NCBI RefSeq assembly: GCF_024713975.1 | Contig: NC_091110.1 | Coordinates: forward strand, 17,017,501-17,081,500 | Reading direction: 5' to 3' | DNA from: Paralichthys olivaceus | Taxonomy: Eukaryota > Chordata > Actinopteri > Pleuronectiformes > Paralichthyidae | Length of the DNA: 64,000 nucleotides | In this document: one piece after another, positions 50,101-62,500 of the stretch | Layout: each line of letters opens with the position of its first letter | Numbering within the stretch: position 1 is the first letter of the stretch | Translations under genes and position numbers: made by a program | Notes under the pieces: model-generated | Database searches by the model: none | The model's input: only the letters and a program-made list of their open reading frames with translations | Told to the model about the DNA's origin: nothing

Positions 50101-53100
50101 AGATCGGTTTTTAGTATTTAGTAGCCGCCACATTGGGTTGGATGGAGGAAGAGCTGCAGTGAACAGCATTTGTTATGTGCTTTACATCTCCATTGCTCAT
50201 GATGCAGTGCAGGTTTCCCAACAATAGGGAAATGTGGTAACAACCCGCAGCAGGCCAAGTGGCTTGTGATGTCAGACACTGCCAAGTAGTTTTCACTTTT
50301 TTTCACGGTATATGCAGACTTATCACAGCAGCAGTAGTTTTTCACTCTGTCGCAATGACGGCGAGGTAAACAGTAAAACCAGCAGAGTGCTTCAACATTC
50401 ACGACTTCAGGTATTTTACCGTGAGCGTGTGAGTACATGCTCGAGTGGCCAGTGCAGTGTGTTGACAGTTGAATTAATTCTGTGTTCAAGATAGAGCCGT
50501 CTATGAGAGCAACCCCTCTGTCCCAAAGCAGTTGACTCATTGAAATGAATGTGGAACTGTGTGTGTGTTCTTCAGGCACAGTGCTATTTTTGGTCTTTCT
50601 GTCAAATTGCGGTTGGCTGGCTGCACCACAAGAGATGCAAATAGATTTACACTTGCTGATTCAGCCAGCAGTCCAAATCTTCAGGTATTACTTTGCATCT
50701 TAAATCAATTATATAAACATTTCTAGAGATGAAACTTGAGTTAGCATGAGGCTCAAACCACTGTTCTTTTCAGCCTCCTCTCTCACGGCTCTGTTACACT
50801 CGACCCAGATGCTCCCCTGCATCCTCCTCTTGTTCACCGTCTCAGCTAATGCAGGAATCAGCAGCTCGCAAGCCTGTGACTCAGCCAAAGTGACGTGTTC
50901 CAGCAACCAACACTAGCTTGAAGCCTCTGTGTGAGAGGAGTAGACCTTGGCCTTCTCTGATTGTTTCGGGGGCAGAGGCTTGCTCAAAAATTTCAACCCA
51001 AAAAATTAAATGGCTACCAACTGCAACGTTCTATCCATAAATAATTAAAAGACATTTCTGTCTCACGCCAACTCTTGTGTTCCGTCTTTTTTAAACATGC
51101 TAAGTATGTCCATTTAACTGGAATCTAAAGAATGACAACATGCTTAACACTAAAACAATGTTATGTTCATGATGTTGTACAGCACTCTGGTATGTTGTAG
51201 CTCTCTATACACATGCCTTCAGCAGACTAACAGAAAAAACATACACCGTTCTAGATTCGTGCAGCATTCATGCACAGATACTGGCCGCCATTACCCATTA
51301 ATAACTAATGCTACATCTGCACTCCCTCTCTGTTCTCTCCTTCTTTTATCATCAGAAAATGTGTGTGATTTTACCCTTTTAAATGATTTCACATTGACAT
51401 GATTCATTTTCTTTTGTACCTGGAAAAAAAAAAAAACAGAACAAGGAGACTCTGTACGAGTCCCGCACCCACATGCTTTGTATGTGTGTGCGCTCAGCTG
51501 AGCGGTTGTGTTCGGCAGAGCGGAGAGTCGTCTGCCCTGTTTCATAATTGTCGGTCACAGGGAGCGTATTGCATTATCTTGAAGTGGCTGTATCTCGTTA
51601 AACTTGTATCGTGTTGAACTGGAGAAACGGATAATACATGTCTGCTGGTTGACATGTGTACAGCCTGATCTGATCTGAAGTGTAGTGAGATTAGTGAATT
51701 AACAAAAAAATGTAAACTATAAAAGCAGAGTAGGGATTTTTGACACAACTTCACCAACTTTCAAAAAACATTATCGTCTTAAGACGCAAAAATTTCTGTA
51801 ACTTCTGTGAAGAAAAGCTGAAATAGCATCATCTGCATTTCCCACGGAATTAGATAAGTGATCGGTTGTGATTGTGCAGTGAGCTCGCGCGCAGCTCACT
51901 GTCCTGCACAAGTGACAGGTACTCAGCGCAGTGTTAAACCTAGCTCTTCCTGCCTGCCCTGGTCTGGCTGTCTGCGAGGATGGTAAAACTTAATTGCTGT
52001 TTTGATGACAGTCTTGTGGTGATTAATTAGAACCACAACATAATAACCATAACTTGTCGCTTTACTATTTTGTGTGATGATTATAATTGAAAAGCGGACT
52101 GATGTGATTTTCATATGACCAAAACGGTTTTGTTTCACGTACATTTTTCAAGTCAGGAACTGATTCATCTGCTTTTTATTCTGATACCGCATGAAACCAC
52201 CTGATGTGTTTTTTCATTCTCTGCTGAGGGCGTAGCACTACAATATGTTTCTTTCGGTTTGAAGAGAAGCCTCTATTTTTGAGGATGTAGCTTTTTATGG
52301 CAGCTAGTATGGTCATCATCAAACAATTCAGTGTAGTACCGATTTGCTCCTATCAGGGACGATTAATCCTTTATATATGTGCACATGGTTTGTATCTTTA
52401 AAAACTCAACCATGACCAAACAATATATCAAGACGCCTGTAAATTCCTGCTGATGCAGCTAAAATATTGAGTGTGTGGGCTCTCGCAGGTGAATGCTGCT
52501 CTTTTGTAATCAGAAGGTTCAGAGTTCAATCCACACTGAGGGCAGTGAGCTGAGGCAGCAGGTCCCTGCACACTTACAGGGTCCTCAGGAACTACTCTAT
52601 TACTTCTTGCTGTAATAGAACGGTAGACTGCTGTGGTAAGGGTTGATGGATAATAACAAATAACTTTGTATCTGCTCTAATAAAAAAGAAGTCCTCAAGT
52701 AGCTGTAATACTGGGTCACATGTATTAGCTCCTGAGTTGGGCCGCAGGGAGCTCAACGTTCACGTAGACCTTCTGCTACAACCTTTAGCAGCATCGTCTT
52801 TCTGCTTCGTCAGCCAACAAAGGGTTAAGTGTGTGTTTGTGTGTGGTGAGGGAGAAAGGGCATGCTTCAGTATAAAGCAACACACTACTGCTAGGGGAAA
52901 TAGAGTGAGGACGGGGGGGGGGAGAAAGAGAGAAACTAGGTTAGTGATCATTTTCCGTCTGCTCTACATGCTGCATCTCGGGCCGACACACTCGTCCATC
53001 TCATGCGCTCTGATTCCCAGACCGTTAAAATCGGGGTTAGTTAGGATTTGTCTTTAGTGGCGGTAAGGGGTTGTTCTATTTCTGTACACCCAATTTCAAA

Positions 53101-56100
53101 ATGACAGTGTTATGGATGTAAGCTTGCATGATTGTGTTTGTTTTGCAGCGGACATCATATCCACAGTTGAGTTTAACCACACGGGGGAGCTGCTGGCCAC
53201 GGGAGACAAGGGTGGGCGTGTCGTCATCTTCCAGCAGGAAATAGAGGTAAAGTTTATCATTTATTATAGGAATAATTCAGTTATTAGGACGTTTTAACAA
53301 AACATATGATTTTATTCTGCTTTACATCTCTGCCTGGAATATTTCTTAGGCGTTGGCATTATTTCAAATATTGTGTGTCATTTAATTAATAAAATCAGCA
53401 AACTGGCTTTTCTCGTCTAACATCAGCTCCATTTTTATTTATTATTTGTCATTTTGCATGACTCCCGACAGAATAAGAGTCAGCCTCAGTTCCGGAGCGA
53501 ATACAATGTTTACAGCACTTTCCAGAGCCATGAGCCAGAGTTCGACTACTTGAAGAGTTTGGAAATAGAAGAGAAGATCAACAAGATTCGCTGGCTCCCT
53601 CAGAAGAACGCTGCTCAGTTCCTGTTGTCAACTAATGGTGAGTTAGTTATAAATCACCTCTGCTAAATATCTGGTTATGTGCCGAGTAACTAATAACTGA
53701 GAAATTGATTAAATCTCTTTTCACACTTCTGTCAAATGATAAAATGTTTTCACAGATAAGACAATTAAGTTATGGAAAATCAGTGAGCGAGACAAGAGAC
53801 CAGAGGGTTATAATCTCAAAGAGGAGGATGGAAGCTACAAAGATCCAAACAGTATTACGTCACTGCGGGTGAGTATTTCAATCAAACACAACCTGGGAGG
53901 GGTTTTCAAAAAAAAATGTTCATACATAGAACACAGAGGTTTTACATATAAACGTTGGGTCTTAGCTTCCCTGCCCTTATAGGTGTGACAAAACTAGTCT
54001 GGCACCATCTTTACATGACTAACAGATTCATCAGAGGGTGTCTCTGATTCAACCCTTTAAAATAACAAATGCATAAAGAGAATGAATGGTGTATAACATC
54101 TCATATTATCTGGTTGGACTCTGAGAACTGAGAAAGAATATAGATAAATACATCTACAACAAACTTTTAAACTGAAGTCTTGCATACAGAACGTTTTGCT
54201 GTTTAACTTGTGGGACTTTCCATCTTGAAATATTGCCAAACTGCTGACATTTTAGTTAGCTCTGGCTAACACTACACAATCGGAAATATCTTCCATGGCG
54301 CTCTAAAAACAGCATCTGCCACTGGCAGTACAGCAAAACCGCTTCTTTAGAGCATGATTTGCTGGAAAAGAGAATTTCTTTTTTTATCTGGTTGAAGCTA
54401 ATGTACTTTAAAGATGTGGAATCGGATCAGCATATAAATTTGCGATACCCAACATCCCATGAAGGACTTGAGCCAGAAATCTCTTGTTTTAAAACCTTTG
54501 TCAGCACAAAATTTAAAGAAATGTGACTGATGTTTTAAGTTTTTAAAGATATTTCTCCCCTGGGTCGTCTTCCATGGATTTTGCTGTTTTCCACTCAGTG
54601 TGCACGGACTGTTTCACATCTGTCATTATGTTGTGGCTGGAGCTGACAGCTGTATTGATTTAAAAATAATCAGACTTGCATGAGATGAGATTGAAAAATA
54701 ACAGCTGAGGTTAATCCTGTGTAGAAAGGGTGTTAGTGCTTCTGGCTGCCCGCTCTGATATTTAAAGTCTCTGGACATTTTTTGGAAGACAAAACAAAGC
54801 TTTGAAATATATTCAGATCATCTCTGTTCCCCTCTCAGGTACCAGTTTTAATACCCATGGACCTCATGGTGGAGGCCAGTCCACGGAGGGTGTTTGCCAA
54901 TGCCCACACCTACCATATCAACTCTATCTCAGTCAACAGCGACGATGAGACCTATCTGTCCGCGGACGACCTCCGCATCAACCTCTGGCACCTGGAGATC
55001 ACTGACCGCAGCTTCAGTATCTTTAAATTCATGAAGACGTGTTTGTCCGTTGACCTTTCCATATGTGAATACCCTGTTCAGGGGATTGCTCGATGGCTAA
55101 CATTCTCATAGCACTATGTCGTAATTCTTTGGTGCTGAAACAAAATGCACTGCGCAGTCTATCACGTATCATTAAACCAGGTGAGTCCTGGTCCTAATCC
55201 CTGGAAGGTTTGTTCGTCTTAACCGTGCTCTTCAGATATTGTTGACATTAAACCTGCCAACATGGAGGAGCTGACGGAGGTGATCACAGCGGCCGAGTTC
55301 CATCCTCATCAGTGTAACACCTTTGTCTACAGCAGCAGCAAAGGAACCATTCGTCTGTGTGACATGAGGGCTTCAGCACTTTGTGACAAGCACTACAAAT
55401 GTGAGTATCTACTTTTGATTCATCACATCTTGACTTTGACAGGTTCTCGCGCTCACGTTTAACTTAAAACGCTTGTTTAGTTGTATTTGTAACATGCTCT
55501 CTTCTCTGCTGCAGTGTTCGAGGAGCCAGAGGATCCCAGCAATCGCTCCTTCTTCTCCGAGATCATATCCTCGATCTCTGACGTTAAGTTTAGCCACAAC
55601 GGACGCTACATGATGACCAGAGACTACTTGTCTGTGAAGATCTGGGACCTGAACATGGAGAACAGGCCAGTGGAGACTCATCAGGTGAGACAATGAGTAC
55701 TGCCAAGCAGATTTAATCCAACGACTTGAACGATGGTCCCTCTTTGTTCTTTATCTGTATTTGAAGTGCGAGATATTTAAAAATTGGTTCGTTTTTTGGC
55801 TCTTAACTCATCTAGACTAAAGCTAAATGTGAACATTTTAAGAGATCAACTGTCTGACTCATGTTTAATCCAGTTTGTGAATGAAGTGTTTAAATGTTTA
55901 GATAATTTTTCTTCATGGTATCAATGAGAATTACATCAATGCTGTATTTATTTTAGCCTTTTTTTTTTAATGTCTATTCTGCTCAGGCCATTCCTTATAA
56001 TTCCACATAGTGACCACTAGGTGGCACCATAACTTATCAAATGATGCTGTGCACTGGCTTTTTGTTGTGATAAATGAGACATGGAGATAATCTGATAAAC

Positions 56101-56837
56101 CTGCATATTATTCATATTTGAGTCTTTGCGTCCGTTTCAGGTTCACGAGTACCTGAGGAGCAAGCTGTGCTCTCTCTACGAGAACGACTGCATCTTTGAC
56201 AAGTTCGAATGCTGCTGGAATGGCAATGACAGGTGAGGATACGCAGCAGGGAGACAGATTAACACCCAGAGAACTGATGTTAGTGGCGCTTACATCTCTG
56301 CACAGATTCCTGTAAATTCAATTTAAACTTTTTTGTTTGACTAATGAAATTCAATTTATGGCCTTTAATCAAATATTGTCCACATGTATTGAAGTATTTA
56401 GCAATATTTGATTAAGTTGCATGAAATACTTTTCAGTATTAGGGTTTCAAAGTATTTGTCACCAGACTGGAGTATTGTCGTTCATTTAGACATGGTCACT
56501 TTCTTATCCTGACTTGAGCTAAACGCTTACACGTCTTTCTCATATCCCCCACATCAGTGTGGTGATGACCGGCTCATACAACAACTTCTTCCGGATGTTC
56601 GACCGCGGCCAGAGGCGGGACGTCACCTTAGAGGCGTCCCGAGAAAACAGCAAGCCCATGCAGGTCCTTAAGCCCCGCAAGGTGTGTGCAGGCGGCAAGC
56701 GCAAGAAGGATGAAATCAGCGTGGACAGTTTGGACTTCAACAAGAAGATCCTCCACACGGCCTGGCACCCGCAGGACAACATCATCGCAGTGGCCACGAC
56801 CAACAACCTCTACATATTCCAGGATAAAGTGAACTAA
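47193..56837 (+). CDS. ppp2r2a: PP2A 55-kDa regulatory subunit B (B55 alpha-like), 10 coding exons, 445 aa
   Basis: Exons: 47193-47199, 49002-49070, 53149-53246, 53472-53637, 53756-53868, 54839-55016, 55236-55400, 55515-55684, 56141-56232, 56558-56837; they sum to 1338 nt in frame. B55 subunits are WD40 seven-blade propellers that bind the PP2A scaffold and direct the phosphatase to substrates such as p107, tau and mitotic Cdk sites. The first exon codes only Met-Ala and one base, as in other B55 genes. Family blocks include [87 protein letters not shown] sequence (here [12 protein letters not shown]), [30 protein letters not shown] and IFQDKVN at the end. The choices [21 protein letters not shown] and final QDKVN favour the alpha over the delta paralogue (QDKIN). 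A few residues, such as HPHQCN and VETHQ, are delta-like, so paralogue assignment is likely rather than certain. Neighbour bnip3l supports it. Confidence 0.93.
47200..49001 (+). other. ppp2r2a intron 1
   Basis: About 1.8 kb. The first 600 bp are GC-rich with the TAGC cluster; the rest is unique. No alternative exon recognised. Confidence 0.8.
47340..47800 (+). other. TAGC/GCTAGC word cluster at start of ppp2r2a intron 1
   Basis: GCTAGC, GCTAAC, TTAGC and CTAGCTAGC words recur at about 47341-47395, 47437-47483, 47519-47535 and 47740-47790, including the run CTAACTAGCTAGCTAGCC. It occupies the same position, just after a CpG-rich first exon, as the stom cluster. Confidence 0.65.
49440..49710. 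repeat. Probable dispersed-repeat remnant ending TCGTGCAGCCCTAG
   Basis: Contains ATCGTTATGTGATAATCA, TTTGATATTTTGCCG, then TATCGCAGTT and a terminal ACATCGTGCAGCCCTAG. The terminal word is characteristic of a fish repeat whose copies carry degenerate ATCG/TATCGC words. Heavily degraded. Confidence 0.35.
52475..52640 (+). repeat. Possible tRNA-derived SINE remnant
   Basis: GCTGCTCTTTTGTAATCAGA followed by AGGTTCAGAGTTCAATCCAC resembles the anticodon-arm and B-box region of tRNA-derived fish SINE heads. The region after it (CTGAGGCAGCAGG, CACTTACAGGGTCC) is degenerate. No intact tRNA fold was recognised, so it is not a tRNA gene. Confidence 0.35.
56014..56027 (+). promoter_or_regulatory. CTCF-like motif in ppp2r2a intron 8
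   Basis: CCACTAGGTGGCAC fits all 14 positions of the CCASYAGRKGGCRS core. Binding is not shown. Confidence 0.4.
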
Positions 56838-58240
56838 CCACGGGGTGAGATCTGGCGTGGATGATGTCACGTGTACCACCTGCAGCCTCATCCCGAGTGA
56901 TCTGCAGTGACGCAGATAACCAGCACCCCTGTACGTTGCTACTGGGTGACCAGACTGCCACTTTGTTCTAGATGTGGACAGAGGAAGCCTCGCTCTTGCT
57001 CATCATCGGCCTCTTTGTGGCAGAGTGACACCTGCCTTGTTGTTTAAGTGATGTTGTGCCAATTTCTTTCCTTTTTGGTATGTTTTTTTTTTTTTTTTTT
57101 TTTTGCGAGCCCATCTGCCCTTCTTCTTCCCCTGGGGTATCATGGGTAAACCAGTTTAATTTACTTAAAATTCTGAATACAGACACACTTATTTTTATAA
57201 CTTTCCCCCCCAATGGCTCTGATAGAAAATCAAAAACACTTATTTAGTATGTCCCCTTATTGTCCTGTGCCATTGTAGTGTTTATTTTTCTAAGAAAAAA
57301 AAATTGCCAGTTTTTTTTGTTGTGTATACACCTTTTTATTAATTCATCCGTTATACTGTCATAATATTTTTTGAGTCTCTTCACACGTCTCATCTCAACG
57401 GTCACAAAAGTAAACTCACAGTTTTCGATACACACTTGCTCCTCAGACTGGACGGAGACGCTCCAGTGGTCGCCTCCTCCAGGAGCTTGAGCAGCACCTC
57501 TGTACTGTCACACATTCAAAACCTGGTCCAGTGAGGTCTCATCTCACTCACTGTCACTGCTTGAGGCTCTGGCTGGCCAGATAGGTCTAGTCTCTAGAAG
57601 AGAGGGTCTTATTATTATTATTATTTTCCTTTTTTGGATTGGCTCTGTGTCTGGACATCTCTGTGCATCTGTTCCTCCTCCTCCTTTTCTGTTCTATTCC
57701 ACAGTAGTCAGGTATAAGAGATAGCATATTCAAAGATAAATATTATGATTGTCATATTTATATTTAAACAAAGTCACCAGATTTGTTCCGTCCTATTTTG
57801 TGAAATGAAGCTGGACCTCACATATCTTTTCTGAGTGATCTTAAAAGTATTGTCCTTCCATGGTTGTTACCACAGCTCTGAAACCGTGCTTCACAACAGG
57901 GAAAACCTTTTTTTTGATTTGACACTGGACTTAATTACCGCACCAACTAAAGTACTTGTCTGTGTTGTAAAGGCTGCAGTTTAAAAAGAAGACGTTATTT
58001 GAAGCATTAAGTCACTTAAAAGTGTTTGCTCAAAAACTACTGCAGGCATTATTACTGCTCCTGTACTGTATGTGATGGTGCAATACGTTGCACAAGGATT
58101 TGCAGCAGTTGATGTCGCCACGCCGTATTTAAAATTAAAATGTGGACAGTTCACACTAAATCGATGCCTCTAGTAATGTATAACTACAATTTTATTCTAT
58201 GACAGTGAAGATAATAAACTACTTTTTGCATTCTTGTGAT
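56838..58240 (+). other. ppp2r2a 3' UTR
   Basis: Extends to about 58235, after AATAAA at 58213-58218. It contains a 22-base T run at 57083-57104 and a TTA/ATT repeat at 57607-57625. The extent is inferred from the hexamer. Confidence 0.6.
58213..58218 (+). terminator. ppp2r2a poly(A) signal AATAAA
   Basis: Canonical hexamer followed by a GT-rich stretch about 25 bases downstream. Confidence 0.55.
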
Positions 58241-59100
58241 TGCTTGATCGTTGTTGGGATTCAATCAGCGTTTAACATCTCGTTTTGTGTTACAGGTGCA
58301 ACGATCTGTTTTTGAGGTTGAGTTGTCCGTTATCAGAATGTGAAGAGAGGAGATGTTTGTTTACACTCTGAACAGCTGATATCACAGATGTGGACACCGT
58401 CAGATGCAAAAGCTCAAACTTTCTGATCTTTTAATTCTTTATCCACAGCTGCGCAGGTTGTGATCTTTGTGATCACTTCCTAATCTCGGTTGAAGACTGA
58501 GGGGGACAGAGCTTTTGCCATCAGGTTCTTAAGGTTTTTGGACATTAATTGCCTGAGGAATTAAGAATGTCTTTAAGTGTCTGCAAAAAAAACACGTGTT
58601 TTTCAAAAGGCATACATCCCTGAATTAAAGAAACATTCTTTTTTTTCTTTTTTTAAATCAAACTGCAAATGATATGATACAAAATCTGAAATTGAAGCAT
58701 AAGAGTAAAGAAATGTAAAAAAATAGCAAAAATAAAATGTTGAAAGGAACAAAACCTTCTGTCACTGAGATATTTTGACCCAGATTTTAATTTGGGCCCT
58801 TCACGGGTTAGTTCACTTTGTTTTGGCAAGTTGGAGAAAATCTTTTCGGTCACACGTTCATCACTTTGTTCGGACAGTTCGTCTCTGTGCTCAGGTCTGG
58901 TGTTCGTGTTCTTACGATCTGTTGTTAAAATACAACTAAGTACCTTCACACAGGATTCCAGGAGTGAACCTGAAGCAATGACACAGCTTCTCTGAGGATT
59001 AATAAAACACCTGAGTCACCGCTGATCCTGACGTCAGTCTGCAATCAATCAATCAATCAATAATTAATAATCGATCAATTATCAATCCGGATCTTACACA
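58240..59100. other. Spacer between ppp2r2a and bnip3l
   Basis: About 0.9 kb with no gene recognised; an AATC repeat lies at 59042-59062. Confidence 0.65.
59042..59062. repeat. (AATC)n repeat
   Basis: Five AATC units just upstream of the bnip3l promoter. Confidence 0.95.
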
Positions 59101-59104
59101 AGTG

Positions 59105-59517
59105 TCATCACGTGTTGGAGGAGTTTTGTTTTTAAGCCAGTTACATAATCTCTTTCCGTCTCCCCCCTCTTTCTCTCATCCCCCTCTCTCTTCCTCTCCC
59201 TCACCCCCTCCCTCGTGACGTCATCAGCCCGCTCCAGTGGCTGTGTTCGGAGCGTCTCGCGCTGCTTCCTCCCGCAGAGTCGCGCTCGCGGACGGACGGG
59301 AGACCAGCGGCGGTGGTGGCGGCGGCGCAGGCGGTGGTGGCGCTGTAGCATTTAGCTTCTTCTTCTCCTCCTCCTCCTTCTCTTTCTTTTCTCCTCGGCT
59401 CGGCCGCTCGGGGGGGAAGAGTCCGGGGCTCAGTCGCACTATCGCAGGGTCTGAATGTGCGCAGCAGATAAGGAGGCGTGCGCAGTTTTCTGAGCCGTTC
59501 CTGCAACAACCGAGACG
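59105..59517 (+). promoter_or_regulatory. bnip3l promoter and 5' UTR
   Basis: CpG-rich from about 59215. It has an E-box/HRE-type CACGTG at 59109-59114, a pyrimidine-rich tract at 59155-59212, a perfect CRE (TGACGTCA) at 59216-59223 and a GGCGGTGGTGGCGG-rich 5' UTR. BNIP3L is a known hypoxia-induced gene in mammals, so the ACGTG core is a plausible HIF site. The start site is not determinable. Confidence 0.45.
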
Positions 59518-62500
59518 ATGTCCGACGCCGCTGACGCTCCTCCCGCAGACAACAGCGGAGACTCCGGGCTGAACGGTGAGCTAACCCGCACCGCCGAGCC
59601 GCTCCCAGTGCGGGGCGTGCGTGTCGGTGCGTGTCCCCGCGTGTTGTCGCTACGTGTCTCGATGTTTGAGCTGGTTTGGTTTCTCTGTTTTTTTTTCGTG
59701 GCGGAGCAGCGAGAACGCTATGTTCCGTGTTTATTGACAGTGGGACAACCAATAGCGTTTCGAGACGCTTGACCGACAGGCGAGGCGGCCAATCGGAGGA
59801 AGGGTGGAGGTGGGTCTAAGGTTAGTCAACAAGGGGATGGAAGAAATGGACAAAAACTGGAAAAATGGAGACGTGCATGTTTATTCTCTGACAGTTTACA
59901 CTTTGTTCGACAAGATATCAAAACTGAATTCACCCATTTAGTGTTTTATTGCATGATGTGTCAGATTCAAGCTATGTAAAGTGTCATCCTCCTCAAAATG
60001 TACCTGTTATAAAGATTTACAAAGGAAACTCTACATATATGAACATAAGCAGCTGTATTATATAATACATTTAAAAGTCAGTAATAAAGTAGAGTTCTTG
60101 AATTAAATATAAGTAACCACTTTCAGGACTCGTGGTGAAATAGTCCCTTTAAAACTAAGTGCTAATCAATTTTTAAATAGAGGACAAATTAAATTAGCGT
60201 TTGTCGAACAGCATTGTACAGACGCAGCCTAATTGAATGTATGTATGACCTGTTATATAAACACTTAAGACCTCAGCTTAAATATGCCACAGAGCCACAT
60301 AAACAAAGGCCTGTTTATTACCCTGCTGCACTGACTCTGCTCGGGTTTAACTTTACCACACTATGGGGGGCCGTGACTCTGCATGCTATTTATGGCCCCG
60401 GTGACTAGAGGACAGACGTTTCAGACGTGCAGAGTGTGGGGGGAAAGTATTAGAGAGCAATCTGGACAGGAATCGAACTTTCCAGACTCCAAGGTATTTT
60501 AGTGACCCACTTCTTAAGAGTAGGATAGTCATTCTTCTATCCATAACGTTCTACCCTGTTTTATGAATGTCATTTATACATTCTCCAGTACTTTAGGCTG
60601 TGTCTGCCTTCTGTTGCTTCCTCTAAGTATTGCCTTCATGAGACACAGTTTTGTCGTTCTGTCTAAGTCTGCCGTTCCTGTTGTGTATCTTGGAACAGTC
60701 TAAGCTGTAGTTTATACACCACGTCTCAGAAAACCTCAGGCCTCCCCAGGGTTTGGGGTTAGCGAGGTTCACTTTTCAGAGGATCAGATCAAAACCTGTC
60801 CTCAGCCCAACTACTGACCGATCAGATCACTGGAAAACCTAACTAATAATTCCCACTGGATCCTGACCGGGACAAAATAGTTTACAATGAGGTGTCAACT
60901 AATAAGGTGCAGCAGATTATAGAACAATTTAATCAGTTTGCTGCTCCAGACTTTCAACATGTCCACTCTGGTTTTAACAACTTCTAAAAAATGATGAGAG
61001 AGTTTATCGTGTTCACAAATACATATTATAAATAGATTCATTTTAATTTGAACAGAGATTCTTTTATTCCTGACAGTGCTGATGCTTTTACACCACTGCA
61101 GCTCAGAACACTCATACTAGTGGCTCATTAGAAATTCATTCTTTTTTCTTTTAATCCCACAAATATCCACACTTTACAGATTTGAGTGATTATAAAGTTG
61201 TAAACATTTTCACTTGCAGATGTTGCTTGTAGTTCCAGACTCCGCCTCCCCCAGAGGGTTGCACTTGAAGCCAGATAGGAAACCCCAGAGTTAAACGTGA
61301 GCCAGCTGATAACCAGCGTCATGATGCAGAGCGTCCAGGGCGGCCAACGTTAATCAGTGAAGCCAGATAATATAAAAGTTATCTTGGTTATGTTGAACTA
61401 GCTTCATAATACAGACCTCTTATTGGAGACAGCCTGTAAACACTACAGAAGGATCATCCTTTTAAACCTGTCAGGGGCCCCATAATCCTTTGCTACCACA
61501 TTAACCCAACACCATCTTCAGTGAACTAATCCGGAATAATTCAAACTGACAAACTATGCAATTCACAGCTGATGTTGTTGCACCAGATCACATCAACAGA
61601 AAACAGTGCATGCTACAAGCTTTAGGGATAATAAGACCCTGCACTTATCAGAGGCAGTGTCACTGTTCAGAGTACGGATGCACTGTACTGTTGTCATCTG
61701 AGACCACGTTATTTTTGGCTTTTCCTAGAGCTCCCAATCCAGTGTCATAAATATTTCTAATCTAATACCTGGGATCGTCAGTCAAGGGCCAGCCTCGGCC
61801 TCCTCCGTCCCTCCCGCCCGAGCATCAGTGGATCAGAGAGGTCACACGATGTCTGCCTCCTCTAAACCCACCCAGCAGCTGATAGCGGCTCCGCGGCCAG
61901 AATGTTCACAAGCGTCGGCTCCATGGCAACGTGGTTTTAGTCCACGGAGCGGAGACAATGGGATGTGGACAGCAGCTTGGCTCGCAGTCCACTGTGTAAT
62001 CCACAGGATGAGTGCAAGTGCTGAGTCCAGGCCTGTTTATGGGGGGAGGGGTGCTCCACTTTGGGTGGTGGGTTTGTTGACCTGAAGCGTGTGAAATGCA
62101 GTTTCCCTGAAAGCTCATGTGAACACTGTGTTTACATACTGTTATGGGGTCATGTGACCTGCTCCGGACGTCTTGTTTTATTGTTGCGAGGACAGCAGGT
62201 TAAAGTGTTTATCTATTCGTTTTTTTAAAGCCACATGATGACGGCTGTCAAAGCACTTTTCCCCCTCCATTCTCCAAATTGTTGCCCTCGCTAACTCGCT
62301 CTATATGTCTGTAACACAGTGGTGACCTGCTGTGCCTCCTCGGCTACCAGTCCATGCAAGAGCTCATGTACTAACAGGGAGAGCATCACATTTCACGGTC
62401 GGGAGCTACATGGAGCCAGAGCACGTACACAGCCAGGCATTTACTGCCCTTTCATCACACAGCAGTAAACAGTGCCTCAGTCATGGACTTCTTTGACCGA

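Larger units (their letters stand above)
49071..53148 (+). other. ppp2r2a intron 2
   Basis: Largest intron, about 4.1 kb. It holds two probable repeat fragments (49440-49710 and 52475-52640) and a possible 32-bp cryptic exon at 49797-49828. The rest shows nothing recognisable. Confidence 0.7.

Noticed and set aside
52475..52560. tRNA gene
   Set aside because: Only a B-box-like word is present; no matching A box, acceptor stem or cloverleaf, so it is better explained as a SINE remnant.
59201..59752. 183-codon minus-strand frame opposite bnip3l exon 1
   Set aside because: Antisense frame in a CpG-rich promoter with Arg/Ala/Pro-rich low-complexity translation; stops are rare there by composition.
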